Part shown: in pieces, positions 56,570-64,000 of the stretch
Numbering within the stretch: position 1 is the first letter of the stretch
Layout: every line of letters begins with the position of its first letter
DNA from: Shewanella sp. Arc9-LZ
GTDB taxonomy: Bacteria; Pseudomonadota; Gammaproteobacteria; Enterobacterales; Shewanellaceae
Assembly (NCBI RefSeq): GCF_010092445.1
Contig: NZ_CP048031.1
Span: 3,162,001 to 3,226,000, forward strand
Direction of reading: 5' to 3'
Length of the DNA stretch: 64,000 bases
Notes under the pieces: model-generated
The model's database searches: none
Seen by the model: only the letters and a program-made list of their open reading frames with translations
Told to the model about the DNA's origin: nothing
Program-made: the position numbers and the translations under genes

Positions 56570-56614
56570 TTGACTGCGGTCACATTTTACACTAGTTTTA
56601 TGTAAGCGCTTACA
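56570..56614 (+). promoter_or_regulatory. Receptor promoter with LacI-family operator 3
   Basis: TTGACT (56570-56575) and TAGTTT (56593-56598) are 17 bases apart. The perfect 14-bp palindrome TGTAAGCGCTTACA at 56601-56614 begins two bases after the -10 element and would cover the transcription start, a classic repressor position. The leader to the receptor ATG would be about 135 bases. Confidence 0.65.
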
Positions 56615-56739
56615 TTAGATGTTTTATAACCCTACAATTATAAATAATGATTACTGCGTGGATAGAGAATTAAAAAAACGATTTGCGCCTAACCCGCAAT
56701 ATTGAGAGAAGTAAAATCTAGTCAATGGGGATTTCCTAG

Positions 56740-59676
56740 ATGAAAACAACAAAATTTACAAAAACTAAGCTTGCGACCAGTTTATCGCTAGTGCTTGGTG
56801 TGAGCAGTATGTTACCAGCCTATGCTGCTGATGAAGCAAGTGAAGAAAATATCGAAGTAATATCGGTTACTGGTATTCGTGGCAGTTTAATTAAATCAAT
56901 GGATGTGAAACGTTCATCAAGTGGAGTCGTTGACTCTATTTCAGCTGAAGACATTGGTAAGTTTCCTGACACCAACCTAGCGGAATCGTTACAGCGTATT
57001 ACTGGTGTATCGATTGACCGTTCTAATGGTGAAGGCAGTAAAGTATCCGTGCGTGGTTTTGGTCCAGACTACAACTTGATCACCCTCAATGGTCGTCAAA
57101 TGCCTGTGACTACAGGTTCGCGCTCATTTGATTTTGCTAACATCGCTTCTGAAAGTATCAGTGGTGTTGAAGTACACAAAACTAGCCAAGCTTCAGATTC
57201 AACCGGTGGTATTGGTTCTACTATTGATATTTTAACGCATAAGCCATTCAGCTCTCCGGGCTTAAAAGCCACATTTGGTGTAAAAGCAGTTGATGATCAA
57301 TCAACCGATAATGGCTCAGTTACCCCTGAGTTATCAGGTTTATACTCAAACACGTTTGCTGATGATAAATTTGGTATTTCACTCTCGGCCAGTTATCAAG
57401 AGCGTGAAAGTGGCAACCAACAAGCACAGGTCGGCACCGGCTGGCGTAGCTTCCCAGGTTCTGCTGACAACAGTGATTGGGGCGGCGTTGCTAAAGACAG
57501 CACCCAAGTTAATCGTCCTGGTGATAGCGATATTTATTCAGTTCCGCAAACCACTGTTTATCGTTTTGAAGAACAACAACGTACCCGTACTAACGGCCAG
57601 TTAGTATTGCAGTACAGCCCTGTTGATAGCGTAGTCGCAAGCTTAGATTATACCTACATGCGTAACGACATCGACACTCAATCGAATGACGTATCAGCAT
57701 GGTTTAACTTCGTTCCGTCTGAAAACGTATGGTCTGATGGCCCTATCGCCTCACCACTTATTTATTCTGAAACTTATGGTTCACCTGCTGATTTATCTAT
57801 GGCGGCTGGTGATTATGGCGTACGTAACGAAAGTGGTTCTTTAGGTTTTAACCTTGAGTGGCAAGCAACAGATAACTTAAAGCTGACATTTGATGCGCAC
57901 AACTCGGTTGCGGAAAACAAACCAAACAACCTTTATGGTTCAAACAACAACTTAAGTACTGCAGCGTTTGTGCGTACCAGCGCGGCAACTGACTTTAGCG
58001 GTGACTTACCAGTGCTTGCTGTTGGTGGTGGTAATGCAGTGACACCTGCAGACATGATGCTTACCGGTTCTGTTTTTGGTAACGCACGTAATAAGTCTGA
58101 AATTGATCAATACCAATTTGACGGTGAATACTTATTTGAAGATGCTGGCAGCATTGACTTTGGTGTTGCGTTAACGAACGTAAACAATCACTCACAAAGC
58201 GTCAACGTTCAGCGTAACGATTGGGGTGGAGTAGGCTCTGCAGGTGACTTTGAAGACGCATGGTTCCCAGCCGACACCATTCATGACAAATTTGATGCTA
58301 ATGGCGGCGATTTCTCTCTATCAGACGGTAACTTCGATGTTTTAGATACCATTTTTATGTGGGATTTTGCGTCAGTACGTGACTTTGCAGCAGCAAACTA
58401 TGCCTCTGCTGTTAGCGGTGATTGTGGTAATGGCTTCTGCCCTTCAACAAACTATGCAGCTGAAACAGACCGTTACACTGAAGAAGAATCACAAGCCGTT
58501 TATGTACAGTACAACTACGATAATGAAATTGCCGGCATGCCATATGACGTGCATTTTGGACTTCGTTATGAGCAAACTGATGTCACCTCGACCGCAGCCG
58601 TTGCTGGTTATGATGGCGCAAATTGGATTGCTGAAACTGAAATTGCATTAGTGGGTACTGGTGAGCAAGTTTTTGAAACCAAAACCGGTGATTACGACTA
58701 TTTACTTCCAAGCTTTAACTTCAATATTGAAGTGGTAGAAGATGTCATGCTTCGTGCAGCATACAGCGAAACTATTGGTCGTCCTAGCTACACAGATATT
58801 CAAGGCGGTACGGTATTAGCGACCCTTGCCAATCGTAGTAATGGTGGTGGTTCTGCTGGTAACCCTACATTATTGCCGCTCGAGTCTGAAAATATCGACT
58901 TCTCGGCAGAGTGGTATTACGCGCCATCGAGCTACGTGTCGGTAGGATACTTCCGTAAAGACACTAAGAACTTTATCAGTTCTGAAACAGTTAAAACCAC
59001 TAACGGCATTTATAACCCTGCATCTGGTGATTTATATAAAGCTGCTGTGGCCGCAACGGGGACAACTGAAGCTGGCGCAGTTCGTGATTATATTTTCGCA
59101 AATTATGCTGATAATGCTGCTGTAGATGCCACCAATCAAATTATTAGCGGCAGTGCAGCTAATAATGATGAATTGTTGAACTTTAATATTTCAACGCCAT
59201 CAAATAGCTCTAATAACTCAGTCATTGATGGTTGGGAGTTTGCGGCTCAACACTTCTTCGGCGAAAGCGGATTTGGTGTAATAGCCAACTACACCTTGGT
59301 TGATAGTGATCAGGCTTACGACAACTTCTCATTTGATGCACAGTCAGCATTAATAGGTATCAGTGACACTGCTAATGCGGTATTGGTGTACGAGAATTAT
59401 GGTTTCCAAGCTCGTATCGCATACAACTGGCGTGATGAGTTCTTAAACTCTACAGGTCAAGGTACTGGCGCTAACCCACAGTACACAGAAGCTTACTCGC
59501 AAATCGATTTGTCTGTTAGTTATGATGTCGAATCTGTTGAAGGCTTAACCGTATTTTTCGAAGGACTTAACATTACTGAAGAGTACATCCGTGTTCACGG
59601 TCGTGCAGAAGAGCAAGTGTTAAACCTAACCGAAACCGGCGCTCGTTATAGTTTAGGTGCTCGCTACACTTTCTAG
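56740..59676 (+). CDS. TonB-dependent outer-membrane receptor
   Basis: 978-residue receptor. A signal peptide (about 1-29, ending AYA) leads to the plug domain (SMDVKRSSSGVVDSISAEDIGKFPDTNLAESLQRITGV, GSKVSVRGFGPDYNLITLNGRQM) and a large beta-barrel ending in a terminal Phe (SLGARYTF). The sequence type matches the carbohydrate-linked receptors of marine Alteromonadales rather than siderophore receptors. The LacI operators upstream suggest that the substrate is a beta-glucan oligosaccharide. The halogenase-SapC-JmjC genes follow. Confidence 0.92.
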   Translation: MKTTKFTKTKLATSLSLVLGVSSMLPAYAADEASEENIEVISVTGIRGSLIKSMDVKRSSSGVVDSISAEDIGKFPDTNLAESLQRITGVSIDRSNGEGSKVSVRGFGPDYNLITLNGRQMPVTTGSRSFDFANIASESISGVEVHKTSQASDSTGGIGSTIDILTHKPFSSPGLKATFGVKAVDDQSTDNGSVTPELSGLYSNTFADDKFGISLSASYQERESGNQQAQVGTGWRSFPGSADNSDWGGVAKDSTQVNRPGDSDIYSVPQTTVYRFEEQQRTRTNGQLVLQYSPVDSVVASLDYTYMRNDIDTQSNDVSAWFNFVPSENVWSDGPIASPLIYSETYGSPADLSMAAGDYGVRNESGSLGFNLEWQATDNLKLTFDAHNSVAENKPNNLYGSNNNLSTAAFVRTSAATDFSGDLPVLAVGGGNAVTPADMMLTGSVFGNARNKSEIDQYQFDGEYLFEDAGSIDFGVALTNVNNHSQSVNVQRNDWGGVGSAGDFEDAWFPADTIHDKFDANGGDFSLSDGNFDVLDTIFMWDFASVRDFAAANYASAVSGDCGNGFCPSTNYAAETDRYTEEESQAVYVQYNYDNEIAGMPYDVHFGLRYEQTDVTSTAAVAGYDGANWIAETEIALVGTGEQVFETKTGDYDYLLPSFNFNIEVVEDVMLRAAYSETIGRPSYTDIQGGTVLATLANRSNGGGSAGNPTLLPLESENIDFSAEWYYAPSSYVSVGYFRKDTKNFISSETVKTTNGIYNPASGDLYKAAVAATGTTEAGAVRDYIFANYADNAAVDATNQIISGSAANNDELLNFNISTPSNSSNNSVIDGWEFAAQHFFGESGFGVIANYTLVDSDQAYDNFSFDAQSALIGISDTANAVLVYENYGFQARIAYNWRDEFLNSTGQGTGANPQYTEAYSQIDLSVSYDVESVEGLTVFFEGLNITEEYIRVHGRAEEQVLNLTETGARYSLGARYTF

Positions 59677-59991
59677 CCTATAGCGTAATGCAATAGTCAT
59701 TGAGTGATATTTTGGCTAATACCCCAGTGTTAGACGGAATTCACTCAAGTTCCCTTTCAGGTCGTTGAGGTGCCAGCCTTTGTCACCTCCTTTTATTGCA
59801 ACATATTGAGTAACAAGGACGTTACTATTTTTTACGCCAAGTTGTTTGAAACCATACACGCAAAACATAAAAAAACTATTACTTGAATGTGCTGACATTT
59901 TATTGAATGCTAGTTAATGTGTTCTTTAAGCAATCAGATTTTTAGATTCATCAGAATAAAAATAATAATCACGCCAAAAGCGTAGGTAAAG
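59677..59991. other. Gap between receptor and halogenase genes
   Basis: 315 bases without a credible gene. A weak terminator-like hairpin (GAGGTG ... CACCTC, then CTTTT) lies at 59767-59793. The halogenase promoter is presumably to its right; I could not single one out. Confidence 0.45.
59767..59793 (+). terminator. Weak terminator after the receptor gene
   Basis: Six-base arms gaggtg and cacctc with an 11-base loop, followed by CTTTT. Read-through into the halogenase gene is likely to be possible. Confidence 0.45.
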
Positions 59992-61569
59992 ATGATGCAA
60001 AAACCAATAACCGAAATAGTCATCGTTGGAGGCGGTACCGCTGGTTGGATAACTGCCGGTTTGTTGGCCGCTGAACATAATGTTGATAACGGTGTTTTAG
60101 CTCACTCTCCCAAACTCAATATTACTTTAATCGAATCACCGGATGTGGCCACTATTGGCGTAGGTGAAGGCACTTGGCCTTCAATGCGCTCAACCCTGAG
60201 CAAAATTGGTATCGATGAGAACGACTTTATTCGCCAATGTGATGCTAGCTTTAAACAGGGCTCTCGGTTTATCAATTGGTGTGCTGACCCACAAAGCAAG
60301 GTCACTGACAGCTATTTACATCCATTTAGTTTGCCCCACGGTCACCAAGAACTCGACTTATGCCAATATTGGCTGCCTCATGCCGAACAAGTCAGCTTTG
60401 CCGAAGCCGTTTGTAGCCAGCAAGTATTAACTCAGCTTGGTTTGGCCCCCAAAAGCATTGCCACTGCTCAGTATCATTTTCAAAATAACTACGGCTACCA
60501 CCTTAATGCCGCTAAGTTTAGTCAGTTACTCACAGAGCATTGCACTCAAAAACTCGGCGTCACCCATATTCGCGACCATGTCAGTCAAATTATTAATAAC
60601 GATCATGGCGACATCGACAAGCTGATCACTAAACAACATGGCGAAATCAGTGGCCAGTTATTTATCGACTGCACCGGCGCAAAATCTCTACTGTTAGGTG
60701 AACACTTGCAAGTGCCTTTTTTATGTCAAAAATCGGTGCTTTTTAATGATCGCGCACTAGCGATACAAGTCCCCTACACTGATGCAAATAGCCCTATTGC
60801 TTCTTGCACACACTCAACTGCACAGTCAAACGGTTGGATTTGGGATATAGGCCTACCAACGCGTAAAGGTGTCGGCTATGTATATTCATCAAGCCATACC
60901 AATGATGCTGATGCCCAGCAAACGCTGTTTAATTACCTCGGTGTTGATGGCGCTGCAGCTGACAAATTGGAACCGAGACAACTGACGATTAACCCTGGGT
61001 ATCGTGCTAAATGCTGGCAAAATAACTGTATTGCTATCGGGATGGCAGCAGGCTTTATCGAACCATTAGAAGCGTCGGCTTTGGCATTAATAGAATGGAC
61101 GGCATCTACCTTAGCCCAACAATTACCACCCAATCGTATGGTGATGGACACGATTGCTACGCGAGTTAACGAGCGCTATCAACTACACTGGCAACAAATT
61201 ATCGACTTTTTAAAGCTGCATTATGTGATAAGCCGACGTGAAGCTGATGGTTATTGGCGTGACCATCGTGAGTCAAACTCAATCCCCGACAGCTTACAAG
61301 CCATGCTCGAATTATGGCGTTATCAAACACCGAGCCAACAAGATATTAGTTATAAAGAAGCCTTATTTCCGGCAGCCAGTTTTCAATATGTACTTTATGG
61401 CATGGGCTATAACACCCAATTGCCCAATCATGTGAAACCGTCAATGCAACAATTGGCACAGCGACTGTTTAATGACAATCAACAGCGCACCCAAGCGCTT
61501 GCTAAAAACCTGCCGAGTAATCGCGAGTTACTCGATAAAGTTGCGCAATATGGTTTCCCTAAGCTTTAA
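59992..61569 (+). CDS. Flavin-dependent tryptophan-halogenase-like protein
   Basis: 525-residue flavoprotein of the tryptophan-halogenase family. The FAD motif GGGTAGW is at 13-19, the catalytic Lys (equivalent to PrnA Lys79) at 88 in ASFKQGSRFINW, a WIWDI motif at 282-286 with the usual Pro replaced by Gly, and GFIEPLEAS near 355-362. The substrate is unknown; genes of this type are commonly found beside TonB receptors. ATG codons at 59992 and 59995 are equivalent, after AGGTAAAG. First gene of the cassette. Confidence 0.88.
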   Translation: MMQKPITEIVIVGGGTAGWITAGLLAAEHNVDNGVLAHSPKLNITLIESPDVATIGVGEGTWPSMRSTLSKIGIDENDFIRQCDASFKQGSRFINWCADPQSKVTDSYLHPFSLPHGHQELDLCQYWLPHAEQVSFAEAVCSQQVLTQLGLAPKSIATAQYHFQNNYGYHLNAAKFSQLLTEHCTQKLGVTHIRDHVSQIINNDHGDIDKLITKQHGEISGQLFIDCTGAKSLLLGEHLQVPFLCQKSVLFNDRALAIQVPYTDANSPIASCTHSTAQSNGWIWDIGLPTRKGVGYVYSSSHTNDADAQQTLFNYLGVDGAAADKLEPRQLTINPGYRAKCWQNNCIAIGMAAGFIEPLEASALALIEWTASTLAQQLPPNRMVMDTIATRVNERYQLHWQQIIDFLKLHYVISRREADGYWRDHRESNSIPDSLQAMLELWRYQTPSQQDISYKEALFPAASFQYVLYGMGYNTQLPNHVKPSMQQLAQRLFNDNQQRTQALAKNLPSNRELLDKVAQYGFPKL

Positions 61570-61679
61570 GACATGACATAAATAATCACGATAACAACGC
61601 AAATAAGATTACAGACAAAATTCACGTACAATAATCATAAAAATACGACGTATTTGAACGAACAAGATAGGACATCAAA

Positions 61680-62402
61680 ATGAGCCAACATGTATTACTA
61701 AACAGCATTGAACATAAAGACGTAAAAGTGATGACTCATCGCTCTGCTGCACTAGGCGATAACCTTTGGTATAGCGTGACATTTCCGCAAGAGTTTCGCA
61801 GCGTGCAAGCCCACTACCCGATCTTTTTTCATAAAGATACTGCCACAGGCCAGTTTTACGCGGTGGCACTATTTGGTTTTCAGCAAAATGATAACGTGTT
61901 TTTAAGTGAACAAGGCTGGAGCGCATCATACGTGCCGCTTACTGTGCGTCGCCAACCTTTTTTAATCGGTCAACAAACCGTACTTGAAGACGGTGTAGAA
62001 CGTCAGCAACGCATTATTCATGTGGACTTAGACCACCCTAGAGTCAGCGAGACCGAAGGTGAAGCTTTATTTTTACCTTACGGCGGTAACACGCCATTAC
62101 TCGATGAAGTCGGCGAAATTCTTGAGGTCATACATCATGGTTTACAAGATGGTCAACGCTTTGTCGATGCCTTGATTGAACATCAATTGCTGGAATCATT
62201 CACTTTAGATATTGAGTTAGACAACGGTCAAAAAAATCAGATGATCGGTTTTTATACCATCAATGAAGAAACCTTAGCCGGTTTGTCTGCCGACGCATTA
62301 GCAAAGCTGCACCAGCAAGGTTACTTGCAAGCCATTTACATGACATTAGCCTCGCAAAGCAATGTACGAGACTTACTTAACCTCAAGAATGCGCAAGGTT
62401 AA
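61680..62402 (+). CDS. SapC-family protein
   Basis: 240-residue soluble protein of the SapC family. HPIFF-type YPIFFHKDTATGQFYAVALFGFQQNDNVFL and SYVPLTVRRQPFLIG are the recognisable family segments. No catalytic role is known to me. AGGACA precedes the ATG. It lies 110 bases after the first halogenase gene and 5 bases before the JmjC gene, so it is tied to them by operon structure; this order recurs, as I recall, next to TonB receptors in several marine genera. Confidence 0.87.
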   Translation: MSQHVLLNSIEHKDVKVMTHRSAALGDNLWYSVTFPQEFRSVQAHYPIFFHKDTATGQFYAVALFGFQQNDNVFLSEQGWSASYVPLTVRRQPFLIGQQTVLEDGVERQQRIIHVDLDHPRVSETEGEALFLPYGGNTPLLDEVGEILEVIHHGLQDGQRFVDALIEHQLLESFTLDIELDNGQKNQMIGFYTINEETLAGLSADALAKLHQQGYLQAIYMTLASQSNVRDLLNLKNAQG

Positions 62403-62407
62403 TAGTG

Positions 62408-63430
62408 ATGACAACGGTCAAAACACTGCAGCAAGTCGAACGTATCAATGAATGTACATTAGAGAGCGTCATCGACTTAATCCGTGATGCCGACAAACCC
62501 ATGGTATTTAAAGGGCTGTGTCGCCATTGGCCGTTGGTCCAGGCAGGATTAGAGTCGGCACAAAGTGCGATGACTTACCTGCGCCAGTTTTATCAAGGCA
62601 TGCCAGTAACAGCGTATTATTTACCGCCAGAGCAACAAGGTAGAGTGTTTTACAATGAAAAACTTGATGGTTTTAATTATCAAGCCGGCCGATTGGACTT
62701 TAATCAGTTGCTAGACCGATTAAGCCAAGAAATGATTAAAGACATGCCTGCGGGAATGTACATGGGCTCGACCGATATCCACCAATGTTTACCCGGTTTA
62801 GGGGCACAAAACAGTTTAGATTTAGCGCCCATGCAACCGTTAACCAGCATCTGGCTGGGCAATCAAACCAAGGTGGCTGCTCATTATGACTTTCCGCTAA
62901 ATCTGGCGTGTAACGTGGTTGGTAAGCGTACCTTTACCCTATTCCCACCCGAGCAAATTAGTAATTTGTATGTTGGCCCCATGGAACTGGCACCCGGTGG
63001 CCAAGACATCAGTCTCGTTGATATGGCGAATCCCGACTTTGAACGTTTCCCGCGTTTTCAGCAGGCATTAGACGCCAGCCTAACAGCAGAGCTAAGCCCT
63101 GGTGATGTGTTATTTATTCCCAGCATGTGGTGGCACCATGTTCGTGGCGTCGATGACTTTAACGTACTCATTACCCACTGGTGGCGCGATACTCCTGGCT
63201 TTTTAGGCCGCCCTAACAATGCCTTATTGCACAGTATATTAAGCTTACGCTCTCTGCCTAAAGCTCAGCGCCAAGCATGGAAATCGATATTCGAACACTA
63301 CATTTTCGATCATGACGATGTTGATGACAGTCATATTCCCGACAATGTGAAAGGCATGCAAACTAAGCCATTAGACGAATTAACGGCCCGCAAAATACGT
63401 GCAGACTTAATCAATAAATTAAAACGATAA
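62408..63430 (+). CDS. Cupin/JmjC-like oxygenase
   Basis: 340-residue cupin-fold protein of the JmjC-like group. The iron site is HYDFPLN (His159, Asp161), with the distal His in MWWHHVRG (243 or 244), and SIWLGNQTKVAAHYD and LSPGDVLFIPSMWWHH are typical of Fe(II)/2-oxoglutarate hydroxylases. It may hydroxylate a protein or small molecule. ATG 62408 is preferred to the GTG one codon upstream, with AAGG about nine bases away. It follows sapC by five bases. Confidence 0.88.
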   Translation: MTTVKTLQQVERINECTLESVIDLIRDADKPMVFKGLCRHWPLVQAGLESAQSAMTYLRQFYQGMPVTAYYLPPEQQGRVFYNEKLDGFNYQAGRLDFNQLLDRLSQEMIKDMPAGMYMGSTDIHQCLPGLGAQNSLDLAPMQPLTSIWLGNQTKVAAHYDFPLNLACNVVGKRTFTLFPPEQISNLYVGPMELAPGGQDISLVDMANPDFERFPRFQQALDASLTAELSPGDVLFIPSMWWHHVRGVDDFNVLITHWWRDTPGFLGRPNNALLHSILSLRSLPKAQRQAWKSIFEHYIFDHDDVDDSHIPDNVKGMQTKPLDELTARKIRADLINKLKR

Positions 63431-63472
63431 TGCTGAACACAGCAAGATATCAAGCCAAACAGGATGCCCAAG

Positions 63473-64000
63473 ATGAATAAATCAATCAAAAAAGTTGTCA
63501 TTGCCGGTGGTGGAACCGCAGGTTGGATGGCCGCAGCCGCCTTTAGCAAACTGTTGGGCAAAAATCTTGAAATTGTATTAGTAGAATCTGACGAAATTGG
63601 TACTGTTGGTGTCGGTGAAGCCACTATTCCAACCTTGCATATTTTCCATCGTTTACTTGGGTTAAAAGAGCAAGACGTTATGGCAGCCACTAATGCCACC
63701 TTCAAACTCGGTATCCAGTTTGAAAACTGGCATGACGTCAACAAAGACTACCTGCATTCATTTGGCTTTTTAGGTAAAGACTGCTGGGCTTGTGGCTTTC
63801 AGCACTTTTGGCTTAAAGGCAAGCAACAAGGCCTAGTCAGTGACATTGGCGACTATTGCACCGAGCATTTAGCTGCTCGCCAAGGCCGATTTGCCGTATT
63901 ACCCAATCAAGACTACAACCATGCTTACCATATGGATGCGAGCCTTTACGCTAAATTTTTACGTAAATTTGCCGAACACCATGGCATGACCCGCATCGAA
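63473..64000 (+). CDS. Second tryptophan-halogenase-like protein, cut by window edge
   Basis: The reading frame is open from ATG 63473 to the window end (176 codons, no stop). The protein begins with a GGGTAGW FAD motif (12-18), then GVGEATIPTL and the Lys78 region TFKLGIQFENW, which match the family well. It differs clearly from the first copy, so the two are paralogues with probably different substrates. It starts 43 bases after the JmjC gene, and continues beyond the window. Confidence 0.88.
   Translation, partial: MNKSIKKVVIAGGGTAGWMAAAAFSKLLGKNLEIVLVESDEIGTVGVGEATIPTLHIFHRLLGLKEQDVMAATNATFKLGIQFENWHDVNKDYLHSFGFLGKDCWACGFQHFWLKGKQQGLVSDIGDYCTEHLAARQGRFAVLPNQDYNHAYHMDASLYAKFLRKFAEHHGMTRIE

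Larger units (their letters stand above)
55866..56739. other. Control region upstream of the TonB-dependent receptor
   Basis: 874 AT-rich bases without a credible gene. The right third holds LacI operators at 56439 and 56601 and a candidate promoter at 56570-56598. The left two thirds show no hairpin, repeat or recognisable gene remnant. Confidence 0.5.

Noticed and set aside
59716..59898. 60-residue minus-strand frame after the receptor gene
   Set aside because: Overlaps the likely terminator, has no ribosome site and no recognisable family.

Overview
This is a chromosomal segment of a gamma-proteobacterium, almost certainly a marine or cold-water Shewanella. The gene order pst-phoU ... valine-degradation operon, metA, ompW, maiA-fahA-tyrR-phhB-phhA, galE, napF is the one I associate with Shewanella, the proteins closely resemble Shewanella and E. 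coli homologues where I know them, and the DNA is moderately AT-rich. The species cannot be fixed from the sequence alone. No rRNA, tRNA, CRISPR array, intact insertion sequence or prophage is visible. Layout: 1-1262 holds a YajD-like HNH gene between blocks of an unusual 10-bp-periodic, hairpin-bearing repeat family. 1270-7564 carries a DUF502 membrane protein and the leftward pstC-pstA-pstB-phoU phosphate operon behind a candidate Pho box; pstS is not here. 7761-10662 has rightward gcvR-like, DUF2797, LysE and DUF1415 genes, followed by a second, larger block of the same repeats (10669-11522). 11525-20489 is mixed housekeeping: a NIT-domain chemoreceptor, an alpha/beta hydrolase apparently without its catalytic His, ABC-F factor YbiT, an unknown membrane protein, an M14 peptidase and an EamA exporter. 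20660-28469 is a complete leftward valine-degradation operon (thiolase, mmsA, acyl-CoA dehydrogenase, enoyl-CoA hydratase, 3-hydroxyisobutyryl-CoA hydrolase, mmsB, SDR) with a LiuR-like operator upstream. 28781-39434 contains a GGDEF protein, metA with a MetJ-box promoter, ompW with FNR and CRP sites, and a phenylalanine/tyrosine catabolic block (maiA, fahA, tyrR, phhB, phhA) with a strong TyrR box. 39788-46129 has galE, a repeat-rich gap, napF, a bactofilin, a GFA protein, DUF2982, an ElyC-like protein, mak and cysQ. The right-hand third (46475 to the window end) is an accessory beta-glucan (laminarin-type) utilisation locus. One leftward operon encodes a FucP-type sugar transporter, a lipoprotein GH3 glucosidase and a lipoprotein GH16 endoglucanase. 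Rightward genes encode a cytoplasmic GH1 beta-glucosidase, a GPH-family symporter and a LacI-family regulator. A large TonB-dependent receptor follows. Three near-identical 14-bp operators, TGTAAGCGCTTNCA-like, lie upstream of the divergent operons and of the receptor, so the LacI protein probably controls all of them. Directly downstream of the receptor is a cassette of a flavin-dependent tryptophan-halogenase-like protein, SapC, a JmjC/cupin-like oxygenase and a second halogenase-like gene cut by the window edge. The substrate of this cassette is unknown to me, and it is the best candidate here for an undescribed system: receptor-linked oxidative or halogenating chemistry tied to glucan sensing.
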